A program made the translations under genes and the position numbers. A stretch of DNA of 64,000 nt. It comes from Dermatophagoides farinae. Lineage: Eukaryota; Arthropoda; Arachnida; Sarcoptiformes; Pyroglyphidae. Location of the stretch: contig NW_027461521.1 of the NCBI RefSeq assembly GCF_024713945.1, forward strand, positions 64,501 to 128,500. Reading direction: 5' to 3'. Below the pieces are notes generated by a model, which saw only the letters and a list, made by a program, of their open reading frames with translations, ran no database searches and was not told the DNA's origin. Every line of letters begins with the position of its first letter. The first letter of the stretch is position 1. This document shows, piece after piece, positions 19,191-30,000 of this stretch.

Positions 19191-20610
19191 ATGTCAAATC
19201 AGATAAATGTAGGTTTTCACTAGTTTATCAATCAACTGCTAGGATATTGCGCATTTAGAGGTGGAAAAACTAAATCCTAGTTCACCTGAAATTATTTGTC
19301 ATCAAGCCACGATAAATATTGGAACTATCGGGCATGTAGCTCATGGAAAATCCACAGTCGTAAGAGCTTTATCAGGGGTTCAAACGATTAGGTTCAAAAA
19401 CGAAAAAGAACGTAACATTACAATTAAGCTCGGATACGCGAATGCCAAACTTTACAAATGCACAAACGAGAATTGCAAACCTCCGGAATGCTATTCTAGC
19501 TGTGGGTCAGACGCTCCTTACGAAATTCCCTGTTCAGCCGAGAACTGTAATGGTATAGCGCGACTGGTTCGACACGTTTCGTTTATTGACTGTCCTGGGC
19601 ACGATATATTGATGGCAACGATGTTGAACGGAGCTGCAGTCATGGACGCTGCTCTTTTGCTGATTGCAGGAAACGAATCGTGCCCCCAACCGCAAACAAG
19701 CGAACATTTGGCTGCGGTAGAAATTATGAATCTTAAACATTTAATTGTGATACAAAACAAAGTTGAATTAGTGAAAGAAGAACGTTGCATCCAACATTAC
19801 GAACAAATAAAGTCATTTATTCAAGGAACAATTGCCGCTAAAAGCCCGATCGTACCCATAAGTGCAATCATGAAGTACAATATCGATGTGGTTATTCAGT
19901 ATCTTTGCGAACAGATTCCTGTTCCTCCAAGAGACTATTCTGCTGACCCAGAAATGATTATCATTAGATCTTTCGATGTAAACAAACCTGGAGAAAAAAT
20001 TAGCACTTTAGTTGGAGGTGTCGCCGGAGGCAGTATATTGAAAGGTGTGTTTAAAATTGGTGACAAAGTCGAATTCAGACCGGGCATAATTACTAAAAAC
20101 CCGGATGATTCGTTCAAGGTAAAGCCGATTGAGAGCATAATCACTTCTCTCTATGTAGACAACAACAGTTTACAGTTTGCGGTTCCAGGGGGTTTGATTG
20201 GTATTGGAACCAACGTTGACCCTTCGCTGACAAAAGGAGATGGGTTTGTCGGCCAAGTTATGGGTCATCCAGGAAAAATGCCAGACATTTACGAAGCCAT
20301 CGAAGTTAACTATTATTTACTTCGACATCTGATCGGTGCTCGAATAAAAAAGTCTAACTTAGAAGACGGTTCGAAAAAGCAAAACCGCGTTAAACCCATA
20401 GAAAAAAGCGAATACCTCATGGTCAATATTGGCAGTACCAGTGTAGGAGCCCGTGTGAGCAGTGTAAAATCGGACGTGTGCAAACTATTTTTAGCAAAAC
20501 CCGTCTGCAGCAGAATAAACTACAAAGTGGCACTTTCCAGAAGAATCGACAAAAATTGGAGACTTATCGGTTGGGGTGAAATAACTCGAGGCCGAAAAGT
20601 GAAAATTTAA
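19191..20610 (+). CDS. EIF2G: Translation initiation factor eIF2 gamma subunit
   Basis: A 461-residue GTPase core of eIF2, which delivers initiator Met-tRNA to the small ribosomal subunit. Exon 1 (19191..19208, MSNQIN) joins exon 2 at 19243 in phase 0 across a 34-nt GTAGG...CTAG intron; otherwise the frame would have to start with GTG. Motifs: P-loop GHVAHGKS (36-43), [14 protein letters not shown] switch 1, the Cys knuckle ([11 protein letters not shown] ... C ... CSAENC), DCPGHD switch 2, the guanine motif as NKVE (178-181) instead of NKVD, and SAIMKYN. Domains 2 and 3 follow, ending with the conserved RLIGWGEI segment. The fungal/animal acidic N-terminal extension is missing. The next gene's stop is 1 bp away on the other strand. 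Confidence 0.95.
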
Positions 20611-20611
20611 A

Positions 20612-21367
20612 CTAATCATTTTTAATTATCTCTGGCTGGTTGAAAGTCTTTACTAACGTCAGCCCGTTGTTTATTACTTCGTAGCTGTTTTTGTCCATTT
20701 CTAATTCAATAATCACTTGTAACATAGCTATTTCATTGCAAACATCAATAAATTGGTTTAGGTTGTATTTTTTTAAAATAACGTCGCTTATTTTATTTGA
20801 TGGACTGTTGGCCAGTTCAGCTAACTGTCCTTCAAATTCAAACAGATACTTTATGTACTTGTCTATTTGGAAGTTTAATTCAAAGTATTCGTTTGTCAAA
20901 CTAATACGGTTTTGCATTTCGTATAATTTGGTGCGAAAATAATTTATTTTATAATCGAGCACGGCTGTGACTTTTAATCGAGAAAAAACCGACGTTTCTT
21001 CGACGGAATGGTGATAAACCAAAGAATCCAAAAATTTGGGGTTCAGTTCGCTCCAACCCCAAGCTTCCCCTATGACGTTAGCTTGCCGTAATCGTTCGGA
21101 TACGATATATGTTAACGATTTTAACAAAGTTTGTTTTTGACAAATTTCAGCTTCTAAATTTTGATGCACACTCAACAGCTGTTTGTATTTATTAAATTCG
21201 TGGCGCAACCTTTTCTTTTCTTCTTTAAGATTTTTGATTTGTTCCATACATTTCATAAATTCGATTTGCGAACTCATGTTATTGTGCTCATTGCTCGTAG
21301 TGTTCAACTTGACGTTGCTGGCAGATCCGGTTTGAAATATTATATAATCTGCTTCATTATTTTTCAT
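20612..21367 (-). CDS. Coiled-coil protein, unknown
   Basis: A 251-residue, intronless, mostly helical protein starting at ATG 21367. Residues 35-85 form a basic/acidic coiled coil (EQIKNLKEEKKRLRHEFNKY), a small conserved-looking patch with tryptophans follows (AWGWSELNP, about 103), and a second long helical region runs from 140 to 235. Size and layout would fit a small kinetochore, spindle-pole or intraflagellar subunit, but no family is recognised. Its start faces SFT2 across 223 bp; its stop nearly abuts that of eIF2-gamma. Confidence 0.7.
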   Translation of the reverse strand: MKNNEADYIIFQTGSASNVKLNTTSNEHNNMSSQIEFMKCMEQIKNLKEEKKRLRHEFNKYKQLLSVHQNLEAEICQKQTLLKSLTYIVSERLRQANVIGEAWGWSELNPKFLDSLVYHHSVEETSVFSRLKVTAVLDYKINYFRTKLYEMQNRISLTNEYFELNFQIDKYIKYLFEFEGQLAELANSPSNKISDVILKKYNLNQFIDVCNEIAMLQVIIELEMDKNSYEVINNGLTLVKTFNQPEIIKND

Positions 21368-21590
21368 TTTGCATATTTGCTATATAAATATTCACCCATT
21401 TATTTATCTCACACCGATCACATTGTAAAGAAAAATATAAACATCGACGTAATTTACCTTATTTTTGTTTTATTAATTTATCATGATTTATAAATTAATT
21501 TTTTTCAACAGTAAATAATATTTTTGACAAAAATTAATAGCTTGCCGTAATTTAAAGAATTATAATAACACTATAAAATTATAGTTACTT

Positions 21591-22247
21591 ATGGCAGGAA
21601 AAAGTTCTGATCCCTACTCTTATCCGGGAATATCTTCAAATGGTAAGTCAATATGATTTTTTCGTCACTGATCACTTTTAGACAATGCAAATTTTTCTAG
21701 TATGAATTCAAAGTCAGTTTTTGAAAACATGTCTAATGTCGTTTCTTCTTCCTATTCTAACGCCAGACGAGCTGTGTTTGGAGACAATCAGTCGAGAAGT
21801 TCTTTTTCTTTGCTTAATTTGAGTTATTCGACATTGTTGATGTTTGGCTCATTTTTATTGATAGGAACTGTGTTTATGATTTTAGCTTTTCTGTTTTTGC
21901 CGATTCTCGTCATTTCTCCGGAAAAATTTACAGTATTGTTTACTTTTGGCGGCATTTTCTGGATGATTGGATTAGGAACAGTTCAAGGCCCCAGAGCATT
22001 TTTAAACGCGATGATTGAAAAGCCGCGTTTAACTTTATCTATTGCTTATTTAGTTTCTGTGTATGGAGTTATTTTTTCAACGTTCCTGAAGAAATCATAT
22101 ATTTTAACGTTGGTTTTTGCAGGATTGCAAATTGCAAGTTTAGTAATGATTCTTATTAGTTACATTCCCGGTGGTTTGAGAGTGATTAGATTTTTACGAG
22201 AATACACGATAAGTAAATTTCGTGGTGATAGTTTCTTGCCCATATGA
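21591..22247 (+). CDS. SFT2: SFT2-like vesicle transport protein
   Basis: A 205-residue four-helix membrane protein of the Got1/Sft2 family, which acts in fusion of endosome-derived vesicles with the late Golgi. Exon 1 (21591..21642, MAGKSSDPYSYPGISSN) joins exon 2 (from 21682) in phase 1 across a 39-nt GTAAG...TTTTAG intron. After a Ser/Asn-rich cytosolic start come four hydrophobic helices. The first is followed by a short LPILVISPEKF loop, and FGGIFWMIGLGTVQGPRAFLNAM carries the Gly-rich and Gly-Pro turns typical of the family ('F.lGs.fll.G...Gp..ql..m'). A final helix and basic tail end in SYIPGGLRVIRFL, resembling the Tyr-Ile-Pro-Gly-Gly end found in SFT2 proteins. Confidence 0.85.
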
Positions 22248-22435
22248 GCTACAAAAAATATATTATAAAACAAATCTATGTAAATCTTTTTATCAGGTAT
22301 TTAATTGTATAAAATATTTCTACCGATTAGCCGGATTGTCGACTTGAGTAAGCAAAAATTTTGAATAAAAAATAGTATAATTTTCTTTGTAAAGCTAAAA
22401 AACTGTCATAGGCCAAGTGATAATATTACCCCACC

Positions 22436-23791
22436 ATGGCTCTGTTATTAAATGATTTGAATAAGTTAAATACAAGACAAACTAAGCTGAGCTTACATAG
22501 TCATATTCAGGGTTTGGGTTTGGAATACAATCTCCAAGATGTGTCTGCAAATCCGGTACTTTTTGAATCTGATGGTTTTGTTGGCCAAATTGAAGCTCGA
22601 AAGGCAGCTTATATAGCATTATCATTAATCAAAGAAAAATCTCTTTCTGGCCGAATTATGATTCTTGCTGGAAAGTCTGGAACCGGTAAAACAGCCATTG
22701 CGTATGCCATGTCTCAAGCGCTAGGGAATGATATCCCATTCACACATTTGATTGGTTCTGAAGTTTACAGCATGAATTTGAGTAAATGCGAGGTGTTGAC
22801 GCAAGCATTGCGCCAATCTGTTGCCGTATATATAAAAGACCAGGTTGAAGTTGTCGTGGGAGAAGTCGTAGAAATAATAATTGAAACTACTAAAAACGGT
22901 ACAAGAAAAGCCAGTTTGACGCTTAAAACCACTGATATGGAAGGACTCTACAAAATCGGACCTAAGCTAATCCTTGCATTTGAAAAAAAAAACATTACGT
23001 CTGGCGACATCATTTCTTTAGACAAAAAAATTGGACGCGTTACAAAGTTGGGCAGAGCTTACAACCGATCAATTAAATATGATGCCGTGTTAAACGACGA
23101 TGTTTTGATGGAAACACCATCGGGCGAATTACAACAATCAAAAGAAGTAAATTACCACGCTTCTTTGCACGATATTGACGTGATAAACAGTCGTACAGAA
23201 GGGTTTACTGCGTTGTTTGCAGGAGACACGGGTGAAATACCGTATGAAATTCGGCAAAAAGTTGACGAAAAAATAAGTGAATGGATTCTTGAAGAAAAAG
23301 CCAAACTTGTTCCAGGAGTTTTATTTATTGACGAGTCTTACTTGCTAGACATTGAATGTTTTTCATTTCTGAATAAGGCTTTAGAAGTACAGGGATTGCC
23401 ACTAGTTATTTTATCAACTAATAAAGGACTGGCAAACGTTCGCGGAACCAACCAAATATCGCCACATGGTATTTCCACCGATTTATTGGACAGAGCATGG
23501 ATCATTAATACAAAACAATACACTATAGATGAATGTAGGAAAATTTTACAGCTGCGCATATCGCACGAACAAGTATCAATAGACACAGACGCCGCCGAGC
23601 TTCTAGTGCAAATAGCTACTAAGTCTAGTTTGCGTTATACAATAAACTTAATCGCTTTATGCAAAATTTATGCTTATAGAAAAAACCATGAAGCTATAAC
23701 AGTGTCAGATGTTGAAGCGACTTACAAATTATTTTTTGATGTCGGCCGCAGCATTGAATATATTAAAAGAATGGACAAACTTTTTTGTTAA
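22436..23791 (+). CDS. RUVBL2: RuvB-like 2 (Reptin/TIP49b) AAA+ ATPase
   Basis: A 451-residue AAA+ helicase-like protein that with RUVBL1 forms the double-hexamer scaffold of INO80/SWR1 remodelers, TIP60 and R2TP. The RUVBL2 identity comes from the HSHIQGLGLEYNLQ start, FVGQIEARKAAYIALSLI, the insertion-domain segment LTLKTTDMEGLYKIG, and HDIDVINSRTEGF with LFAGDTGEIPYE, all closer to RUVBL2 than RUVBL1. Walker A is GKSGTGKT. Walker B is VLFIDESYLLDIE, where most family members have DEVHMLDIE; the catalytic Asp-Glu is kept. Sensor (STNKG) and sensor 2 (SLRYTINLI) are present. It starts at ATG 22436 in a good context (CCACCATGG). Its stop lies 16 bp from that of the CorA-like gene. Confidence 0.95.
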   Translation: MALLLNDLNKLNTRQTKLSLHSHIQGLGLEYNLQDVSANPVLFESDGFVGQIEARKAAYIALSLIKEKSLSGRIMILAGKSGTGKTAIAYAMSQALGNDIPFTHLIGSEVYSMNLSKCEVLTQALRQSVAVYIKDQVEVVVGEVVEIIIETTKNGTRKASLTLKTTDMEGLYKIGPKLILAFEKKNITSGDIISLDKKIGRVTKLGRAYNRSIKYDAVLNDDVLMETPSGELQQSKEVNYHASLHDIDVINSRTEGFTALFAGDTGEIPYEIRQKVDEKISEWILEEKAKLVPGVLFIDESYLLDIECFSFLNKALEVQGLPLVILSTNKGLANVRGTNQISPHGISTDLLDRAWIINTKQYTIDECRKILQLRISHEQVSIDTDAAELLVQIATKSSLRYTINLIALCKIYAYRKNHEAITVSDVEATYKLFFDVGRSIEYIKRMDKLFC

Positions 23792-23807
23792 AAAAGCGTA
23801 TTTTAGA

Positions 23808-25097
23808 TCACAATCCATACTTTTGTTTGAACCATTTGGATACTCCAACGCTGATCAGTATAATAAAGAGCGCAAAAATCGAAATAATATAAAAAGCGTA
23901 GTAAGAAGATTCAAAAGGTAGTCGGAAATTCATTCCAAAGGCGCCAGTAATCGATGTACTGACCGCTACGCCGACTGACATCATAGTACACGCGACTTCC
24001 CAAATTTGTATGGAGTTTCTCGAAACACTAATTTTATAATGAATTAAAGATTCAAGATTTAGCAAATTGTTGTTTAGGTTCAAAACTTTTACGGCTACTG
24101 TTTCGGCTTCTTGATTGATGTGTTCCAGTAGAACTTCGAGGTTTGGATTAATTTCAAGGTTTGAAAATTCTTCGTTGTTAATGTTAACTGAACTATTGTA
24201 GATAGCTGTGCAATGCTCTGGCATGAAATAAAGTTTGGTTAGTTGTAAAGTAAAAATTCGCTCGTCCGAATCGATTAACTCGTCTATCGCTTTATTTAAG
24301 TTATCAATATTAACTTTCAAGTATTGTATCGGTTCTTTGTAATCATAAATTTCTAATATGTGAGCTGCTTTCAGATAACTTTTTCGAACTACATCAGAAA
24401 TTCTCGAAACTTTTGCGTTCCACTCTTGAATTTTGTTATTATAATATTGAAAAATGATGCCCATAAGAAACTCTAAAAACTGCATCTCAAGTGGCATAAC
24501 CACGCACATAGGCAAATTGAACTCGTTCGCCGTTTCCAAAGAGTAAGGTTTGAAAATTAGGTTGTATTCAATTTCAATGAGTTTATTTTTTCTTTGTTTT
24601 TCGCTGTTATAGCTGTTCTCAAGGTTGCTGTTGCGCTCATTGTGTAACCTTTCATTTTCTCTTTCGTAATAACGCTTAACTTCTTCTATCTGTGTAACTG
24701 CTTCTTGCGTTATAATATCCAATTTTTTAGAGATCTCGTTCAAGTTGAGTTCAGAAGTAATCTTTAGCAATAATCGATCGTATAAAATAATTGCAGTTAC
24801 AGGATGAATCGATATTAAAATGGTGTCTTTTCTTATTTCAATAGTTGGAACTTGAGATAATGCATTGCAAAAACTTTGCTTTATGTCATTATAAGAAATG
24901 TCACCCCCTATTTTGCCATTAGAATGCGCTCTGATGCGTTTAATTAAATCAGAACTACTTAGCTCTTCAACTTGATGTTTTCCCCAGGCAAACTCAATGA
25001 CTTTGTATCGTTCGGGTTTATTACTTGGTTTAAATGATATTCCAACTGTTGGAAGTATTTTTTCTCCAAATAATATTTTGTTAGAATATGACAACAT
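23808..25097 (-). CDS. CorA/Mrs2-type magnesium transporter
   Basis: A 429-residue membrane protein. The soluble N-terminal two thirds are alpha/beta then long helical, including a charged helix (YYERENERLHNERNS) as in the CorA funnel. The C-terminus has the two adjacent membrane helices with the family's selectivity motif GMN (residues 388-390, in TGAFGMNFRLPF) between them, and a short basic tail. CorA-family pentamers conduct Mg2+ down the membrane potential. Whether it is mitochondrial (Mrs2), plasma-membrane or vacuolar cannot be read: there is no clear presequence. It is divergently transcribed from the Nuf2-like gene. Confidence 0.85.
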   Translation of the reverse strand: MLSYSNKILFGEKILPTVGISFKPSNKPERYKVIEFAWGKHQVEELSSSDLIKRIRAHSNGKIGGDISYNDIKQSFCNALSQVPTIEIRKDTILISIHPVTAIILYDRLLLKITSELNLNEISKKLDIITQEAVTQIEEVKRYYERENERLHNERNSNLENSYNSEKQRKNKLIEIEYNLIFKPYSLETANEFNLPMCVVMPLEMQFLEFLMGIIFQYYNNKIQEWNAKVSRISDVVRKSYLKAAHILEIYDYKEPIQYLKVNIDNLNKAIDELIDSDERIFTLQLTKLYFMPEHCTAIYNSSVNINNEEFSNLEINPNLEVLLEHINQEAETVAVKVLNLNNNLLNLESLIHYKISVSRNSIQIWEVACTMMSVGVAVSTSITGAFGMNFRLPFESSYYAFYIISIFALFIILISVGVSKWFKQKYGL

Positions 25098-25399
25098 CTT
25101 AGATCATTATTATCCGCTGTGTGAAAATATAAAAAAACCAGATTTACATCAATGATTTAGTTTTTCGGCCTAATATATCTTGCTTATTACATATCGTTTG
25201 GGTTTTGCATGCAAATCACAAGATGTTCCTTCTTGAAATAAAATAATGCCTAATATGCAGTGAAAATAATAATATTATTATACTAAATTCTCTATTTTTC
25301 TATAGTCTAAATTTTTTCGTGTAAAAACTTGAAAAAATCGCGTGCTGTTAAGTCGAAATACACGTCTGATTATAATAAAAGTGTTCATGTTTGTCAACA
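25098..25399. promoter_or_regulatory. Divergent promoter region with TTGCATGCAA palindrome
   Basis: A 302-bp AT-rich region between the starts of the CorA-like and Nuf2-like genes. At 25205..25214 it holds TTGCATGCAA, whose core TGCATGCA is the binding site of a conserved ApiAP2 factor in Plasmodium (PF14_0633) and its Cryptosporidium orthologue. An out-of-frame upstream ATG at 25387 precedes the Nuf2-like start. No RNA gene is seen. Confidence 0.35.
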
Positions 25400-26824
25400 A
25401 TGACAAATCAATCATGTGGTGGACTTTTGCAAGTTTTAACTGAAGAAAATGTAGCTGTTAAAGAATATTTGAAATCCTTATTTACAGCAGATAAAAAAAT
25501 TGATAAGAATACTTTAATTAACTTATGTGCAGAGTTTGTCTGCACATGTTCGATACGAATGCGAGATGAATTAGATTACGACTACACATCTATTTTAAAT
25601 ACAGAATCTAGAAACAAGGTAAATGAAAAAACTGGTTACATTTATGCGATTCCGATATTAAGGGTGATTTGTCTTTTTAAAAGTTGGCTCAATATTTTAG
25701 GCCTGTCATTTCCATTAATAGATTTCATCTATGTACATGGATTTGATCATGAATTCGACGGCGAAGAAATCGATAAAGCTGGTCGAGACATCATTAATTT
25801 GTTTCACTCTGCTCTCCAGTACCATCAATTAGTTATTGATTTCGAAACTTGTTACAAAGAAACTTTAGACGAGGTTGCTAAAATCACTGCGGAATACAAC
25901 GAATTGGTCGAAAAAAACTATTTGGCCAACATGGAATTTTCTAAAATTCAAGAAAAAATTTCGGAAATTAAAATCATGATAAACACTAAACAATGTGAGT
26001 TCGATTTACTTTTTAAATTGTACCATGAAAAAGAACAAGAACGTAAAAGACTTGATTATGAAAATCTTCGTATTGTAAGCGACAAACAAAAACTACAATC
26101 AATTATTCAAAAAAATCAAGAATCTTTAACGCAAACAAAATCCCGAATCGAAGCAGCTAAAGCGATCAATGTTAATGTTAATGAAGTTAAATCTTTAGAA
26201 GAATTGTGCAAACTAAAAAAGAATGAATTGACAACGTTAGATGCTGAAAACACGAAACTCTGTGATACACTTTCAAACGTCAATAAAAGCCACAACCTAC
26301 TAATGCAAATGCTTAACACTTTAAATGAGACAGATGTGCAGAGCTACATTAATTCTTTGCTTGAATATAAAAGTAAGCTCGAAAAGGAAAAAGATCTTTC
26401 CAGCAAAATTAATTCTATGCAAGAAGAAACAGAAAAACTCAATAATCTTTTATGCACTGTCAATACTGAATACGAGTTGAAAATTTTAAAGGAATTAAAG
26501 GATGAAAAAATTAGAGAATACGAAACACAAGAGAAGCTGCTCGAACAATTGACACATGATGAAAATAATTTTATAAACTTGGTAAACCAAAAAAAAGATC
26601 AACTTAGCAAATTGAATGAAAAATTTAATTATTTAATAAACTATGAAAATGATTGCGAACTAGCTTTTAAACAAACAAAAAATTCGTTTACCGATAAATT
26701 GAATCAGATTCAAGATATAGAAATTCATATTTACAATAAAGAGCACGATTATGTTTTGAACTCGTCAAAAAAATTGTATTTAATGATCAGTTCATTGTTG
26801 AGTAAATTGAAGACGTATTCTTAA
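25400..26824 (+). CDS. Nuf2-like kinetochore protein
   Basis: A 474-residue protein; the start is ATG 25400 because the longer frame begins with TTG. Residues 1-145 are globular and helical. They end with SFPLIDFIYVHGFDHEF and DIINLFHSALQYHQ, spaced like the 'f.l.Dl..P...Rt...LsalInF..fr' part of Nuf2's calponin-homology domain. The remaining 320 residues are almost continuous coiled coil. This layout (CH then rod, about 450 residues) is that of Nuf2, which with Ndc80 couples kinetochores to spindle microtubules. Ndc80 itself is less likely because there is no long N-terminal tail. Similarity is weak, so another CH/coiled-coil protein cannot be excluded. Confidence 0.5.
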   Translation: MTNQSCGGLLQVLTEENVAVKEYLKSLFTADKKIDKNTLINLCAEFVCTCSIRMRDELDYDYTSILNTESRNKVNEKTGYIYAIPILRVICLFKSWLNILGLSFPLIDFIYVHGFDHEFDGEEIDKAGRDIINLFHSALQYHQLVIDFETCYKETLDEVAKITAEYNELVEKNYLANMEFSKIQEKISEIKIMINTKQCEFDLLFKLYHEKEQERKRLDYENLRIVSDKQKLQSIIQKNQESLTQTKSRIEAAKAINVNVNEVKSLEELCKLKKNELTTLDAENTKLCDTLSNVNKSHNLLMQMLNTLNETDVQSYINSLLEYKSKLEKEKDLSSKINSMQEETEKLNNLLCTVNTEYELKILKELKDEKIREYETQEKLLEQLTHDENNFINLVNQKKDQLSKLNEKFNYLINYENDCELAFKQTKNSFTDKLNQIQDIEIHIYNKEHDYVLNSSKKLYLMISSLLSKLKTYS

Positions 26825-27027
26825 TAATTTTACTCAAGTAGTACCGATCTGAATCGTGTATTAAAAATTTTTTTTGTTTTACTGTTACACGTATTTTCGC
26901 GCTTATGTTATATTAATAAAATTTATTGTTACATGTAGAATAAGTTTACGTGTCTTATAAATCCTTTGCCGATTAAATAAAGAAATAAGTAAAAAAGAAT
27001 AAGTATTAACCCAGGAATTGTTCGACT

Positions 27028-30000
27028 ATGCACAGTGATTATACAACGAAACTAAGTGTTATATTAGCGGATATACCGGATACTCCTGGTTTTAAATCTG
27101 CATATTTTTTCAAATTACAACCTTTAGTTACTGAGCTTGTGGGTACAACCAAAAACAATATTGAAGCTTGTGATGCCGCTCTTTCATTAGGAGTTATAAA
27201 GAAGCTGGCGCCTGCGCTAATAAAATTCGCTGCTGAAAGTAATCTATCTGAAGTAATTTTAAACATCTTTTCTTCTATCATAGATAATTCTGCTTATTAT
27301 ACGGTTTCATATTACTCTAAACTAATTCAAGAACAGAATATGAGCCAAAGTATTATAGAATGGTTAAAAAATTGTGACTATGACGATCAAGTTTTAATTG
27401 AAAAAGCGATTAAGCTTGTTACTCCTTTTATTAATTCAGCTGCTAACCTAACTTCAAATAGTGTTCTTCTAATGGAAGCAACAGTCCTATTTACTACATT
27501 GTTAGTTAAATGCCAATTGTCACATTCTGTTGAAGCTACAATTTCAAAAATTATCTATAACAATTGTCAGTTAGATATTATAATCCCAGGTGATAAAAAA
27601 TCAGAAATATTGGATAACATTATTATTATATTGCAAAATAGAGGAAAAGCTCCAGAATATAGCAAAAATAAGAAACTGATTGATAATCTCATAAAATCAT
27701 TACCTAAATTATTTGAAAAAGCCGAACTGGGTCAAGCTACTCATAGTCGTTTGATCAATCTTCTTGAAATATTCGAAGCAGATGCTGAATACAAGCATAT
27801 TATATGTGAATCGATATTAATCGATATTAATATTAAAGAAGAATGTAGTAAAATAATAAATGCTATTACTTCAGGTGAAACAGGACCAGGTTTGACTTCT
27901 AAAATACAAAATCTAAGTTTAATTAGATCCAGCCCGGTTGCTATTGAACATATTGTTGAAATGAATGCTATAGGAACGCTCATTGATTTTGTTTGCGCAA
28001 ACGACGATCCAGTAAATAATATTTTAATTTTAAAGTTTTTAATTGAAGTTGCGAGTTCTAAGCTTTATCTAAATCATATTACTCAATTAGGTATTGTCGA
28101 CCCATGCTTACAGGCAGTACACAACAACTTATCAAAAGAGTATGCTCCAGAATTTATTGAATTCGTGGCTTGCCTTTGTTCAGACATTAATTTGGCCGAA
28201 GAATGTTTATCATACGATTCTTTTAACGCAATATTTGATGAAATTCAAAACGTTATAAATGCTAGAATAAACGCTAAATTATTATTATTACTTGCTGAAT
28301 TGTCTAAACACTATTCTTGTGTTTCTTTAGTTATGGATTATTATCTAGACGAATCTTTTATTAAAGCTATTACTTCTGATTGTTTATCGACTAATCGGCA
28401 GACAATAAAAGCTTTTACCACTATAAAGTCAAACAGTTATTCCCCAATTTATAAATCTGAAATTAAAGCACTCAATAAATTACTGCGTGACGGCCCTGTT
28501 TCTGACACGCTGTTAAAAAATTTAGCTAGTTTGTTCAACAGTTATTACACTGAATATTTTTTTCAAAATAAGACAAGTGAACGAAATTCTATAGAACTGG
28601 ATGCTATAGATTTAGCTTTTTCAATTGTTACTAATGAACTAGCAACTGCTGAGATACTTAATCAATGTATATCATTTGTCCAAACTTTCCAAGATCTCGT
28701 AAATATTGATACCATAAAACATGCTTTGACAACTTTTGTTGAAAATGAAAAAATCACCAAATCAGATTTGTTCAAGCTGAGTATTTTTTGCCACTGTTCA
28801 AATTTCTCGACGGCTATGGAAGATTATCCACAATTATTTCCTAAATTAAAAGCTTATTCAAAAAATTTCCTTGACGATCCAAACAAAAGAACACAAATTC
28901 CACTTATTTCAGCTTTGCTCGAAACGATTTATGCACTATCACCTCATGTTGGTCTTTCAACCTCGCTTAAATCGATTTTTGAATTTTCTACTAATCCTTA
29001 CTTAAAAGATCAAAAAAAATCCGCTCATGTGATTGAGATTCAAGATCTAATAAAAAATTCAATCAGCAAAGCTTTCAATAATATGGGTGACATAACTGAT
29101 ACTGAAATTAGAAAACTCATTAATCTACTTTCATCTTATATTTCAGACGCAAACGCAGAAGTTTTTATGTTTCTACTTATTATTAGAACTTCTCGTCTGC
29201 TTTTAGCATTTTATCCGGCGAACTTTATACCAGCAGCACTCGATCTTGATTTCATTGCTCAGATACATGATGTTTGTAGACTGAAAGTAATGAATACTGA
29301 GATTATCATGGCAGGTTATTCGTTTATGCTTGAATTACTTGAATCTGGCTATGAAAAAATTCAAGATATATTAGATTCAATAGGTTTATTAGCCAGTTTG
29401 GCTAAGGTTCAAAAAATTCATCACGGAAAAACTGAAGTTCAAAAACTTCTACAGAATTGCATTGAAAAATGTATGACACCAGAAAAGAAAGCAGAAAGAA
29501 TCGAAGAATGTATAGTTCTTATAGATAGAACTCAGTTAACAAGTAAAACTGTTTCAAAATTAAATACAATTCTTTCAGAGTTGAACACCTTGGTATTTAC
29601 TTCTTTAGATAGAAAAATGTGTTCTCAGAAAAATATTTTTAATTTACTACGAAAACAGCTACTTGTAATTCCTACAGTAAATTTAGATGAAGAAAACACT
29701 TTAGCTTTGAAAAATAATATTGCTGATTTATTGCTTAATTTACTGAAGAATCCTGCTGTAGTAGTGTACTTTAATAAATCAACATTATTAAGTTGGTATA
29801 TCGATGATTCTAAGGAAATATTAGGTGAAATAAGAAACAGAACCATGGGAGATAATCCTGTAGAAGCCTATGAAGAATTACTAAAAAAATACGATTTAAT
29901 CATCAGTAAAAGTTGCAGTGATAAAAATAATATTGCTAATAAATTTTCTTCCGAACAGATCGAAATTGTCAATGATTTGTTGAATACTCTTTTAGATTTA

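Noticed and set aside
19261-19263. GTG as the start codon of eIF2-gamma
   Set aside because: A 34-nt intron joins an ATG-started mini-exon in frame, which is simpler for a eukaryotic nuclear gene.
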